A stretch of 64,000 nt of DNA from Rhynchopus euleeides (GCA_963210315.1 OY723268.1:1798001-1862000), one strand, 5' to 3'. Positions 1-9,875 are shown, counted from the stretch's first letter. Notes: generated from the letters alone by a model not told the origin. Made by a program: numbers and translations.

Positions 1-64
1 GGGGAAGTGGGCCGTGGCCCACTTCTTCTCACTCAGTCACGCCTGGTAGCGGGTGGCCCCCAGA
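1..64 (+). repeat. Dispersed repeat, copy 1 (partner at 17204-17264)
   Basis: The first 60 or so bases, starting GGGGAAGTGGGCCGTGG and including TTCTCACTCAGTCAC and GGTAGCG, recur at 17204-17264 in the same orientation with only a few differences. The copy is cut by the window edge, so its true length and family are unknown. Confidence 0.7.
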
Positions 65-914
65 GGGGTATATGTTCTGCTTCTCTCCGGATCAAACAAG
101 CAGTGTGTTTTGTTTTTTGTTGTTTTTATTACAAAGGTGTTTCCCCCCCCGCCCCCCTCGCTTGTATGTGTGTGAGTGGGGGAGGAGGAGGAGACAGCTG
201 TGTATAGAGCACGTTTATATGTGGCGGGAAAGCGTCCAATTCTGTAGTGCAGATGCCAAAGAGTATCTCGCAGTATTTTAGACACATGCGCGGGGTGGGA
301 GGGAAATGTGCTGCGCTTCACCCCACCCCCCTACCCCCCGACCCCCCGACCCCTCACCTTGCATGCCACGGGGTGAAAGGAGGGTGTGTAGAAGCAGTCA
401 AGAGGAGGCATAAGCCAATTTCCAAAAAAAACTCTGCACGCCGAGCCCTCCGCTTTGTTTCACCCCGCCCCGAAGGCGTGTGTCACTGCGATCTCGCAGA
501 CGCAGTGTGTGTGTGTATGTGGGGGGGGGGGGGGGGAGTGGGGGAGAAGCGTGCCAGCCACACGCCGCACAGCCCAAACAACAGTCGAGCCACAAAAGCT
601 GAGGGGCCTTGCTGTTCAAGCCCACTCGCATCGGAAGCCTCTGCAGGCCTCTGCAGGCAGTGTATCGGCAGCTTGCCCCCAGCCAGGCCAGTTGGTGTGC
701 TGCTCCGGGGAAATTTTCCAGCCCGATGCAACCGCTGAACACAGGGTTGAGTTGGAGGTGAAGCCTGTCGATCCCCCCCCCCCCCCCCCCACCCTCCCCC
801 TCCTGTATTCAAATTGTTGCAGGGTGGGAGCGCCCACTGCAAGGCACGGTGTTGGGGTTTGTCTGCGTTCCAACAAGACAATTTCCGGCAGGAATTGTTG
901 TCTCGTTTTGTACT

Positions 915-1008
915 CTTTGCCTTGTTGATTTTCTCATATGATACAACCTTCATTAGGCAAAAACCCCGTGAGGTTTGTTCACCCGGGTTTGGCGCACAAA
1001 CAACGCCT
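915..1008 (+). repeat. Dispersed repeat, copy 1 (partner at 38265-38379)
   Basis: Shares CTTTGCCTTGTTGATT, GTGAGGTTTGTTCACCCG and CAAACAACGCC blocks with 38265-38379. The layout (CCTTC..CAGGCAA followed by a short palindrome-like end block GGCGCACAAACAACGCC) resembles the A-B units of the VIPER-like elements but lacks their GAAGCGTCAACGC core, so it is kept as a separate family. Confidence 0.6.
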
Positions 1009-1531
1009 TATCTTTTTTGCTGTCACTTTACGATCCAGCGGGGGCACACACAGACAGCTTTTGGACCCTGTGCTGTTCTGGGGGTCATGCCGTTACACAG
1101 CCGGTTGCACAAACAAACACATTCCGTACCGCCGGCTCCTTTTTACACCACACACACCCACCAACACACCCCAACTTGCAGAGGCCCCTACTCCTGGAAC
1201 AGGGGCCATCGGGTCAAGAGGACCCCACCCCCACCCCCACCCTCACCCACCCCCCCCCCTCCTCCTGGGGTTGGGCGACTCACACGGGGTCCGCCGCCAC
1301 CCCCCCACCCACCCCACCCTTCCTAGATCTCTCCTCTCCCTCCCCTGGAAATACACAAACGCCTAGTCACCCCCCCCCCCCCCCGACACCACGTTCTGTT
1401 CTTAGACCACGAAGGGTCATTCACCTCGTGGGAACCTGTGTGTTGCTAGGTGCATATTCTCTTCCCCTCCCTTTTCCCCCCATTTCTTACGGGGTGGGCC
1501 GCACCCGGAGAGGGTGGGAGGTTTGTGAAAA

Positions 1532-4500
1532 ATGGCAGACAAGCCAGCAGATGATTCGATTAAAGTATGCGCGAGGTTCCGGCCGTTGAACCGGCTGGAG
1601 GTAGAGGCCGGAGGTCGCGAGGTGCTCACGATGGGGGAGAAGGGGACGCCGAAGGAGAATACGGTGGAGCTGCGGCTGAATCTCAACGAGGGTGGGAAGG
1701 AGTCGGTGCCGGGTGCTTCGGGTGGTGCCGTGCATAAGTTCACCTTCGACAGCATATTTGGGGCGAACAGCGAGCAGGAGGATATTTACGAGATTGTGGG
1801 TCGCCCGGTGGTTACCGATATCTTCAAAGGATACAACGGGACAATCTTTGTCTACGGGCAGACCGGGAGCGGGAAATCCCACACCATGATGGGCCCAAGC
1901 ACCGATGGGTACTGCAGCAACCCGCAGCTGAAAGGTATCATCCCGCGCGTCGTGGAGCAGATTTTTGTCAACGTGGAGAACAGCGACCCTGCTGTGGAGT
2001 TCTCCATCAAGGTGAGCTATGTCGAGATCTACATGGAGAAGATTCGGGACCTTCTGGAGCCGTCGAAGGTGAACCTGCAGCTGCGGGAGGACTTCAAAGG
2101 TGGCAAGGGGGTGTACATCGCGGATGCGACAGAGCAGTATGTCGCGGACCCGGAGGAGATCTTCCAGCTGATGAAGGACGGCGCGTCCAACAGGGTCGTC
2201 GCCTCCACCCAGATGAACGACGTGTCATCGCGTTCGCACGCCATCTTCTCGCTCTCCATTACGCAGAAGCACTCCGTGAAGCTGGACCAGAAGACCGGCA
2301 AGCTCTATCTCGTCGACCTGGCAGGGTCGGAGAAGGTTGGGAAGACGAAGGCGGAGGGGCAGCAGCTGGAGGAGGCGAAGCTGATCAACAAGAGTCTGTC
2401 GTCGCTGGGGCAGGTCATCACGGCCCTCACTGACAAGAAGGCGACCCACGTCCCCTACAGAGACTCGAAGCTGACCCGGCTGCTGCAGGACAGTCTTGGA
2501 GGGAACTCGCGGACCTCGCTGATCATCTGCGGGTATGTTGCAGATGTTTCCGTCTCTTCTGTAATATTATAGATGCGGCACACAGCATGTGTGTTTTGTT
2601 TGCAGTGTGGTGCGGAGTGTGGGTGTCCTGCACAAGGGCAGCCTGCAACCCTGAAGGTTTTTAAAATTTTGAGCGATTCCAAACCCCTTGCTTATGCTTC
2701 CACCCCGCCTCTCTCTACCCCTCCTCAGGTCGATGAGTGAGTACAACCAGCACGAGACCCTGTCGACGATGCGCTTCGGGCAGCGCGCGAAGTCTATCAA
2801 GAACAACGCAAAGATCAACCGCGAGCTGACGGTCGGTGAGTACAAGATCTTGTTGGAGAAGCTGGAGAAGGAGCTGGCCATCCTGCGGAAGAACAAGGGC
2901 CTCCCCCTTGGGGAGCAGGTGGAGGACAGAGGTATGCACTGCACTGCACTACACATGGGACACACCACTTTGGCCTCTGGGGCTGAGAGAGCCTGCATTG
3001 GATGCCCTTCCGCCAAACAAAGGGCAGTGCAGCTTGCAGATCCGACGCGGGCTGTGACTGCACTGCCCCCAACAAGAATTTGAAGAAAACTCGCCCCCCC
3101 TCCCCCCTGATGTGCCAGAGAGGGTTGGGCGTCTCTACGACGCACCACCCGTGCATAGAGAGAAGGGGGTGCAGGCCCTCCTGCTGTGTGTTCTATTGTT
3201 ACGCACACGACTTTCGCGCGGAAAGTGTCATTCAGCTCTGCCAAACGTGCTCTACACACCACCCCCTTCATCAGGCAAGTGGGTTTGTAAGTGTGTGTGG
3301 AAGCGTCAACGCAGAGCGGGTGTGTTTTGAAGGGCCGCCAAAGCGCGTGAACAAAAGCAGCGGGGACGCGTGTGTTTTACAGGACCGCCAAAGCGCGTGA
3401 ACAAAAGCAGCGGGGACGCGTGTGTTTTACAGGAGCAGCGGGGTGAAGGAACAGCGGTGGTGAAGGACAGCAGAGCGGGTGTGTTTTGAAGGGTCGCCAA
3501 AGCGCGTGAACAAAATCAGCGGGGACGCGTGTGTTTTACAGGAGCAGCGGGGTGAAGGAACAGCGGTGGTGAAGGATAGCAGAGCGTGTGTGTTTTGAAG
3601 GGTCGCCAAAGCGCGTGAACAAAAGCAGCGGGGACGCGTGTGTTTTACAGGAGCAGCGGGGTGAAGGACCAGCGGTGGTGAAGGACAGCAGAGCGGGTGT
3701 GTTTTTGAAGGGCCGCCAAAGCGCGTGAACAAAAGCAGCGGGGACGCGTGTGTTTTACAGGACCGCCAAAGCGCGTGAACAAAATCATCGGGGACGCGTG
3801 TGTTTTACAGGAGCAGCGGAGTGAAGGACCAGCGGTGGTGACGGACAGCAGAGCGTGTGTGTTTTACAGGGGCGCCAAAGCGCGTGAACAAAAGCAGCGG
3901 GGTGAAGGATCAGCGGGTGTGAAGGACAGCTAGAGGCGTACGACAAGCAGAGTAGTGAGGAAAGATGGACGTCGACTGGGCTTTGGTCGAGGTGCCGGCC
4001 CTCTCTATGGAGCCCGCGGCGGAGCCGATGCAGCACTGCGTGTTCCCCACATGCGCCACCGTCCATGAGGGCGGAACGGCGCACGCATGCAACGCCTGCG
4101 GACAAGCCACGACGAGGACATGTGTGCGGGCGCATCTGCACCCGAAGGCGGTGGCGGACGCCTTCGTCGCCCACATGGGCAGCGCCGGATGGGTATGCCC
4201 AATGTGCGCGTGGACGAAGATGCAGGCAGGCGGCGCGGCAGCAGCGGAGGAGGCCGCTGAAGAGGAGGACGGGCTGGGGGCGCTGCCCCAACTGGGAGCC
4301 GGTGAAGGGCTCAACATGGAGGCGCGCATGACTCGGCTGGATGCGAAGGTGGAGGAGCAGGCCGAGACCATCGCCGATCTGCAGAGGCAGCTGCAGGAGG
4401 CTGACGAGGGGTTGCCGGACGACTTCTCGCCATACGCGGTCGCGACGTGGCGCCCTGGCATATGGAAGGGCGCGGTGCGGCGGCAGATCCGGGCAGAGGT

Positions 4501-7500
4501 GTCCCGCGTGTTCCGGGAGGCGAGCCTGCCAGCGTCGGGCACAGATGCGGGGGAATGGATGCACAGCCTCCGCAAATGCTTCGAGCACTTCGACGACGTA
4601 CTAAAGCTCATGAAGATGAACACGGAGGAGGAACCCAGCCTGCTGCCCCTGCACCGCATCGTGTGCGAAATGTCGGCTCTGGCCTGCCTCACGGGGTATG
4701 TGGCACGTGCCTACTACGAGCACAAGGCGAAGAACATCCCACCCCTCACGTTCTCGGCGTCTCTGCACCAGCGGCTGGTGGGAGAGGCGAATGATGCGCA
4801 GGCGAAGGCGAACCCGCGCCGTTTGGTACCACCGCGTGTGCAACAGGGGGCTGACCCGCGCTACACGCCGTACCCCACCGGGAAGACGGGAAAGGGGGCG
4901 GAGCAGAGGGCAGTGGGAAAGGGGTCGAAAGGGCCCCGCGGGGGACAGTGACTCCAGCAGACCACCCACCCAGGAACCAGCCCAACGCCGCCCACACCAT
5001 CCCCATACGAGTTCATCCTGAAAGAAAAGAAGCAAACCAACAAGGGCCGCCCCCGCATCAAGCAACAACCACTGTCGAGCGAGATGAGGCTGATCATCAT
5101 GGAGGCCACGCAGGAGGCTTTGGGGAACGCACTGTCGAGTTCATACTGGACGGCTCTGCGCAGGAGCTACGAGAGGTACCGCGAGTTCAGAGAGGAGTGG
5201 TGCAGGGGGGAGGGCCGCACACTACGACACGAGGAGGGGATCACCCTGTGGATCACGCATCTGCGGCTCAACGGACTGTCCGCCCCATCGGCACTGCAGT
5301 ACTTGGGCAACATCATCGCGAGCCTGCGCCGCTTCGAGTCGTGGGAACAGGAAGGACACGTGCTACGGGACTTCAAGCGAAGCTTGTGCCGCAGCGGAGC
5401 ATTGAAGCCAGCACAACAGGCGCACCCCGCGACTCAAGAACAGGCAGCACAGGCAGTGACTCAGGAACCGCGGCCGCTGGTGCGTCTGGCCGTAGCGATG
5501 ATGTGGCACGGGGCGGCGAGAGCGTCGGATGTGCAACGACTGTCAACGCGGGACATCCAGACGGAAGCGAAGTCAGACCAGATCACCATCGTGTGGACCA
5601 CCACGAAGTCGGACCCCTTCCAGCTGGGGAAGACAACGGGTATGTCACTGCCACCGGAGATGCTGAAGATCCTGCGGAGCCGTATGAAAGAGCTAAAGAC
5701 AGAAGGGAGCCTGTTTCCCCCGAGCGTGACATACCGATGCATCGCGGCGGCGGTGAAAAGGGTGGATGCCCGATTGACGCCGCACTCCCTCCGGAGGGGG
5801 GCCCTCCACCATCTGGCACGCAACGGGGTGCCAGTCGAGAAGCTGATGATGCTGTCGCGACATGCGACCCCCGACGCGGTGTTTCGATACATACCAGCAG
5901 CAACGACACAGCGTGTGGCAGACACAGCGGCACTGTCCAAAGAACTGGCCAAGAGCGCGTGAGACACAGGGGACCAGAGTTTAGCACACATTTCCCGTAC
6001 AAAAGGAGGAGAGACATCACACGTGAACTACGACGGTATGACTACCCGACAGGGGGCGGCGCAGCAGGGGTCGGTGGAGGAAAGGACGGCACCGGCGCGG
6101 GGCCCGGGCCGACTCACAACGATGACGCGGCACGCGCAGGGGACCCAGCCGCACAGCCGAGAGAGCGCCCAAAGGCATACCACAGGCCTCAGCTCTCCAT
6201 CCAAGTATACCAACCTCCTGAAGAAACCGACAGCTCCGACGACACGACGGACACCGACTCGGAACACGGACCGGGCATAGACGCCGATCTATACGGGGAG
6301 AGTGTCGGCGTGCACCACAAAGGACATATCGTGCGACCTGCCCATGAAAGGCAAGACCCATCTGAAGACGACCGCCTTGCTCCGATCTGCGACACGCGCC
6401 TCAACCTGGCGCGACTCCGCGAGCTGGACTCCAACGAGGAACTGCGAGGCGTGTTGGACCTCATTACAGACCCCGAAGCCTTCAGGAATGCGTTGCTCCC
6501 CGGAGCACGCGACCACTTCAGAAACAAGTGGAGGATGATATCACGCCATACATTGAAACATGTCGACGACCTCATCGCCTACGGCGTTATCGATATAGCC
6601 TGTACTCATGCGATACTCACCTTACCAGCCTTTACCGTGCCGAAGAAGTCAGGGGGGACACGATTCATCGTCGACGCACGTACTCTGAACTCGTACATGG
6701 CGCGACCGCCAGACATGAGATTGGACGACATCCTGGAGGTGACGCGCCGTATCGCTGAGTCAACTTGGGTTGTGCTCGCTGACGCGAGGAGCTGGTTCTA
6801 CCAGTTTCCGGTGGAGGAGGAGATCCAGCGCTACTTCGGGATCCGCTTCGGGGACAAGCGGGACGAATTTGTGCCAGCGTTTCTGTCGGTGATGTGCATG
6901 GGGTGGTCACACTCACCAGCAATTGCCAACCGGAGTGCGAGGGTGCTCCTCCCTCCAAGAGACGGCATCGTCTGGATAGACAATTTCGTGGTCACAGCCG
7001 AGACACTGGACGAGGTGCAGGCGAAGTACAGGGTCTTCCGCGAAAGGTGCGACTACGTCAACGCGACCCTGAACCTCGACGATGCCGACCACGGGATGCC
7101 GACGCAACGTTTCTGCACGTTCGGGATCCAGTTTGACCTGGTGGAGCATAGATTCCGCATGGACCCTGCATGGGTGGCGAAGGTGGCACAGCGGGAGGAG
7201 CTGGCGGAGACGTTGGAGGGAACAACAACGCCGCGGAGGGCCTTCCGCATCTTCGGATCCATCGTCTGGCAGTCATACGTCATGCGCGCGCCACTGTGTT
7301 TCGCCCCCGCAATCCTCTCTTTCATCCGGCGCATAGGACGCCGGGCGCACGACAACAACGCGGCGTGGGATGTCAACACACGAGTGCCGAACTCAGTGAT
7401 CCGGGAGACAGCAGCACGGATGGAGTTCATGCGCGATAACAATTGGCACCACCAGGCAGACCCAACATCGCGGGCAACGCTGTGGTCCGACGCGTCATCG

Positions 7501-9875
7501 ACGGAGTGGGCGGCGATACTCGAACTGGGAGAGGAGACGGTCACACAAGGGGTGTTCACCGGGGCAGATCGGGATGCGCACATCTTCCTGAAGGAGGCCT
7601 TCGCCGTGTGGCAAGGGCTACGCATCATCAACTCACAGGACATCGCTGTGACGTGCAACATCGACAACCTCCCCCTAGTATTTTGCATGCGGCGAGGGCA
7701 CTGCGCGAACCACAGAGGCAACCTGCTACTGCAGCGCATATTCCTCGTGGCACGGACGAAGCGACTGCGGCTCAACCCCCAGTGGGTGCCAACCGACGAG
7801 CAGCGGGCTGACACCTACACGCGCGGAACACGAGCCGAACGGGCAATCCGCCTCGAGCCAGCACATATACCAACACGCAGCACCACGTAACCCGCACTCG
7901 GCACCGTATGATTACATGACCAACCGGTGCACGAGCACGTCCCTCCGGAAGAGGGTCCTGGGTGTGGAAGCGTCAACGCATCAAACGAAGTATCAACAGT
8001 AGAGAAAGAGCGGCAGAGTTGAAGTGACACTTTTTACGCACACGACTTTCGCGCGGAAAGTGTCATTCAGCTCTGCCAAACGTGCTCTACACACCACCCC
8101 CTTCATCAGGCAAGTGGGTTTGTAAGTGTGTGTGGAAGCGTCAACGCATCAAACGAAGTATCAACAGTAGAGAAAGAGCGGCAGAGTTGAAGTGACACTT
8201 TTATCCCGCTACCTTGCGGCCCCCGCTTTGCTGTGTGCCTCGCCCCTCACCCGTCCCCGGCACAGACACCGCTGCGGACACCGCCAAGCTGGAGGCGGAG
8301 CTGCTGGAGCAGAAGGACACCCTGGCGGCGGAGCGGGCGGAGATCGAAGCGGAGATCGCAGCCCTGAGGGAGACAGATGTGCTGAAGAGCAGCCTGCTGC
8401 AGCAGTACCAGCTGCAGGTGGGGCAGTACGAGGAGGAGGTGTCTGCTTGGGAGACGGAGTACGACCAGCTCCAGACGCGCGTCACAGACCTGCACAGCCT
8501 GCTCGAGCGCGAGCACACACACACCCAGGAGCGGGTGTCGCTGATGATGACCTCGGCAGACTGCGTGGACCACATCGGGCAGGACGCCATGTCGCTGAAG
8601 GTGGCCCTGCAGAAGATTGTCTCCCTTGCAGAGCAGGACTGCCTGGCATCGGGCGGGCAGCTGGAGGAGGAGCAGGAGCGCGAAGTGGCGCAGTGGCGCA
8701 GCGAGCGGGAGAAGGGCCGCAAAGAAGTATGCATGCGGCAGCGGGTGATTATCATTTCAGGGCTTTGTGTGTGGAAGCGTCAACGCATCGACAAGCAAAA
8801 ACCCAGGCTAAGAGCGGTTGCTGCTGAATGGGTGAAGTGGCTTTTTTGATCTCCTATCTACGGGTTTGCCGTTCTTACCACTGCATTAGCCAACACCGCA
8901 CGGCACTCACACAACCCCACCCCCTCCCTCTTCTCTCTGCAGGAGGCCTCCTTCCGCACTGCGCTGCTGGAGAAGATCCAGGCATTCTCTGCCATCGACA
9001 GGGGGCTAATCGACTCCAACACAGACCGCATGCAGGGGCTTCTTGGCCAGCTCGCAGACGTCAAGAAGCAGGGGTGGGGTGCGGGGTGCGCACCGGACTG
9101 CGACCCTGCGACTGCCGGCGACCCTGATGCCGACGTGCCCGCCTCCCCCGAGGGGAAGGACGCGGAGATCACACGCCTCCGCCGCTCCCTCCGGAAGTTC
9201 ACTGATATCGAGGCTGGGGACGACGCGACGATTCCCAGGGCGCTGTATGCAGAGGCGACGCACGAATACAATAAGGAGATCCGCGACAAGAACGTGCAGA
9301 TCGCAAAGCTGAAGACGGAGATGGAGCGGTACGTCGGCGAGACAAAGGAGCTGCGCAACAGCCTGCTGAAGGACCTCCAGACGCGGTGTGAGAAGGTCAT
9401 CGATCTGGAGCTCGCGCTCGACGAGCAGAGGGAGCAGTACAAAAATCTGATGATCGCGTCGTCGAACAAGCTGCTGAGGAAGAGGGTGCGTCTGCTCGAG
9501 GCGCAGAACACGCAGCAGACGGGCAATGTGGCGCAGATTCTGAACGAGAACTCCACCCTCCGCCTCGAGTATAAGCTCGCGGAGAAGAAGCTGGCTATTA
9601 GGAACGAGAGGATCGAGAACCTGAAGACAGGCCTCAAGGAGGAGAAGCGGCACATCAAAGAGCTCCGGGAGAACGCCAACGCGGAGCGCGCAAAGTATCG
9701 GCAGGAGTGTGCAAGGTACAGGGAGGAGGTCAACTTCTGGAAGGACAAGTGCCTCAAGTCTGCGGCAACGGCTGTGCACCAGAGCACATCCAAGGCTGGC
9801 AGGATTATCAAAGTTCTGAAGGGTGGGCAGAAGCACGAACAGCCCTCCCCAGCCCACGCCGACCCTGAAGCGTGA
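1532..9875 (+). CDS. Kinesin-1 heavy chain (four exons)
   Basis: Plus-end-directed microtubule motor heavy chain. Proposed exons are 1532-2532, 2729-2931, 8266-8726 and 8943-9875; phases agree across all three introns and give 865 aa. The motor domain is N-terminal: P-loop GQTGSGKS at residues 109-116, switch I NDVSSRSH at 229-236, switch II DLAGSE at 262-267, then the end-of-motor block MRFGQRAKSIKN encoded by exon 2. Exons 3-4 encode long coiled coils and a tail (REEVNFWKDKCLKSA, KAGRII) like conventional kinesin; I do not see the autoinhibitory QIAKPIRP motif. Donors are GTATGT, GTATGC and GTATGC, and acceptors are pyrimidine-rich CAG. The start is the first ATG, in AAAAATGGC. Intron 2 (2932-8265) holds a complete retroelement; without it the intron would be about 330 bp. 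Intron 3 holds a partial A-B repeat. Motor identity is very sure; the kinesin-1 class is likely from the tail. Confidence 0.92.
3199..3313 (+). repeat. A1 half of split direct repeat (element 1)
   Basis: Starts TTACGCACACGAC and ends in the core GTGTGGAAGCGTCAACGCA. By eye it is identical to A2 at 8035-8147. It marks the 5' end of the element; the host intron sequence to the left ends ...TTCTATTG. Confidence 0.85.
3314..3930 (+). repeat. Minisatellite leader of element 1
   Basis: About five imperfect tandem units of roughly 110 bp built from shorter blocks: GTGTGTTTTGAAGGG, CGCCAAAGCGCGTGAACAAA, GCAGCGGGGACGCGTGTG and AGGAGCAGCGGGGTGAAGG. It lies between A1 and the gag-like frame. The units are similar but unevenly spaced, with no unique spacers between repeats, so it is not a CRISPR array. 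Element 2 has an unrelated minisatellite in the same place (44095-44325). Confidence 0.85.
3965..4951 (+). CDS. Gag-like protein of element 1 (zinc-finger, coiled coil)
   Basis: 328 aa from the first ATG after the minisatellite. Residues about 25-80 form a Cys/His cluster (CVFPTC, CNACG, CVRAHLH, WVCPMCAW) resembling a PHD/RING-like zinc-binding fold. A coiled coil follows (VEEQAETIADLQRQLQEAD), then a helical region, and the tail is basic and glycine-rich. Element 2 encodes a clear relative (MATLDWD..., same Cys/His pattern, same coiled-coil position). It is presumed to be the nucleic-acid-binding structural protein of the retroelement particle; this role is inferred from position and family. 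Confidence 0.7.
   Translation: MDVDWALVEVPALSMEPAAEPMQHCVFPTCATVHEGGTAHACNACGQATTRTCVRAHLHPKAVADAFVAHMGSAGWVCPMCAWTKMQAGGAAAAEEAAEEEDGLGALPQLGAGEGLNMEARMTRLDAKVEEQAETIADLQRQLQEADEGLPDDFSPYAVATWRPGIWKGAVRRQIRAEVSRVFREASLPASGTDAGEWMHSLRKCFEHFDDVLKLMKMNTEEEPSLLPLHRIVCEMSALACLTGYVARAYYEHKAKNIPPLTFSASLHQRLVGEANDAQAKANPRRLVPPRVQQGADPRYTPYPTGKTGKGAEQRAVGKGSKGPRGGQ
5084..5962 (+). CDS. Tyrosine recombinase of element 1
   Basis: 292 aa. The N-terminal half is a SAM-like DNA-binding domain (YWTALRRSYERYREFREEW). The C-terminal half has the catalytic signature of tyrosine recombinases: Arg in AARASDVQRL, then HSLRRGALHHLA, then LSRHATPDAVFRYI with the His/Arg and the nucleophilic Tyr. It should join the circular DNA intermediate to its target at the repeat core. 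It follows the gag-like frame directly, and lies upstream of RT, which is the VIPER order; in DIRS/Ngaro elements the recombinase lies after RT. Confidence 0.88.
   Translation: MRLIIMEATQEALGNALSSSYWTALRRSYERYREFREEWCRGEGRTLRHEEGITLWITHLRLNGLSAPSALQYLGNIIASLRRFESWEQEGHVLRDFKRSLCRSGALKPAQQAHPATQEQAAQAVTQEPRPLVRLAVAMMWHGAARASDVQRLSTRDIQTEAKSDQITIVWTTTKSDPFQLGKTTGMSLPPEMLKILRSRMKELKTEGSLFPPSVTYRCIAAAVKRVDARLTPHSLRRGALHHLARNGVPVEKLMMLSRHATPDAVFRYIPAATTQRVADTAALSKELAKSA
5737..7890 (+). CDS. Reverse transcriptase / RNase H of element 1
   Basis: The frame is 717 aa from the first in-frame ATG; homology starts nearer 6300, and the N-terminal part overlaps the recombinase in another frame. RT motifs: FTVPKKSGGTRFIVDAR, VVLADARSWFYQFP (motif A), MCMGWSHSPAIANRSAR, and the catalytic box WIDN at about 6970-6990, a variant of YxDD typical of DIRS-type RTs. 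RNase H follows: LWSDASSTEWAA near 7481 and NIDNLPLVF near 7660. No methyltransferase-like domain is visible, unlike DIRS. Family assignment is firm; the exact start is not. Confidence 0.85.
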   Translation: MHRGGGEKGGCPIDAALPPEGGPPPSGTQRGASREADDAVATCDPRRGVSIHTSSNDTACGRHSGTVQRTGQERVRHRGPEFSTHFPYKRRRDITRELRRYDYPTGGGAAGVGGGKDGTGAGPGPTHNDDAARAGDPAAQPRERPKAYHRPQLSIQVYQPPEETDSSDDTTDTDSEHGPGIDADLYGESVGVHHKGHIVRPAHERQDPSEDDRLAPICDTRLNLARLRELDSNEELRGVLDLITDPEAFRNALLPGARDHFRNKWRMISRHTLKHVDDLIAYGVIDIACTHAILTLPAFTVPKKSGGTRFIVDARTLNSYMARPPDMRLDDILEVTRRIAESTWVVLADARSWFYQFPVEEEIQRYFGIRFGDKRDEFVPAFLSVMCMGWSHSPAIANRSARVLLPPRDGIVWIDNFVVTAETLDEVQAKYRVFRERCDYVNATLNLDDADHGMPTQRFCTFGIQFDLVEHRFRMDPAWVAKVAQREELAETLEGTTTPRRAFRIFGSIVWQSYVMRAPLCFAPAILSFIRRIGRRAHDNNAAWDVNTRVPNSVIRETAARMEFMRDNNWHHQADPTSRATLWSDASSTEWAAILELGEETVTQGVFTGADRDAHIFLKEAFAVWQGLRIINSQDIAVTCNIDNLPLVFCMRRGHCANHRGNLLLQRIFLVARTKRLRLNPQWVPTDEQRADTYTRGTRAERAIRLEPAHIPTRSTT
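7962..8202 (+). repeat. B1-A2-B2 split direct repeat (element 1, 3' end)
   Basis: B1 is 7962-8034, A2 is 8035-8147 and B2 is 8131-8202; A2 and B2 share the core at 8131-8148. The A2-B2 unit is bounded by complementary ends: AAAGTGTCA (8057-8065) with TGACACTTT (8193-8201), and CTCTGCC (8071-8077) with GGCAGAG (8180-8186). The host sequence resumes at ATCCCGC, only 63 bp before the kinesin exon-3 acceptor. Confidence 0.85.
8746..8847 (+). repeat. Partial A-B unit in kinesin intron 3
   Basis: Retains the end of an A half (CATTTCAGGGCTTTGTGTG), the core TGTGGAAGCGTCAACGCA and a B half (AGAGCGGTTGCTGCTGAA). The 5' part of A is missing. It is more diverged from elements 1 and 2 than the other copies, so it is probably an older remnant. 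Confidence 0.75.

Larger units (their letters stand above)
1..1531. other. Intergenic stretch upstream of kinesin
   Basis: No convincing gene is seen. The stretch is rich in C and G homopolymers (for example near 520-537 and 771-790) and in CCCCACCC-like simple sequence, which keep several frames open by chance. It holds one copy each of two dispersed repeats, listed separately (1-64 and 915-1008). A core promoter cannot be recognised. Confidence 0.6.
3199..8202 (+). mobile_element. VIPER-like tyrosine-recombinase retroelement 1, with split direct repeats
   Basis: A 5.0-kb element inserted in sense in kinesin intron 2. Its parts in order are: A1 (3199-3313), minisatellite leader (3314-3930), gag-like frame (3965-4951), tyrosine recombinase (5084-5962), RT/RNase H (within 5737-7890), then B1-A2-B2 (7962-8202). 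A1 and A2 look identical, as do B1 and B2, which is the split-direct-repeat arrangement known from PAT/Ngaro-type elements. Together with gag-recombinase-RT order this points to VIPER-like elements of Euglenozoa. All three protein frames are open, so it looks whole and is probably young. No target duplication is evident, as expected for recombinase-mediated insertion. Confidence 0.85.

Noticed and set aside
195-290. Degenerate A-B unit near the left edge (AGAGCACGTTTATATG, GGGAAAGCGTCCAATTC)
   Set aside because: Short matches to the A half and to AAGCGTC are present but the core is not; too weak to call. The same applies to GGTGGAAGCGTCCAATGCAC at 35008.
3314-3930. Possible CRISPR array
   Set aside because: The repeats form contiguous minisatellite units with no unique spacers, in a eukaryotic retroelement leader.
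4948-5736. Open frame running in from the 5' side of the RT frame across the recombinase gene
   Set aside because: It starts at a GTG and has Pro/His/Arg-rich composition typical of a shadow frame; the recombinase domain is clearly in another frame here. It may be used as an overlap but cannot be supported.
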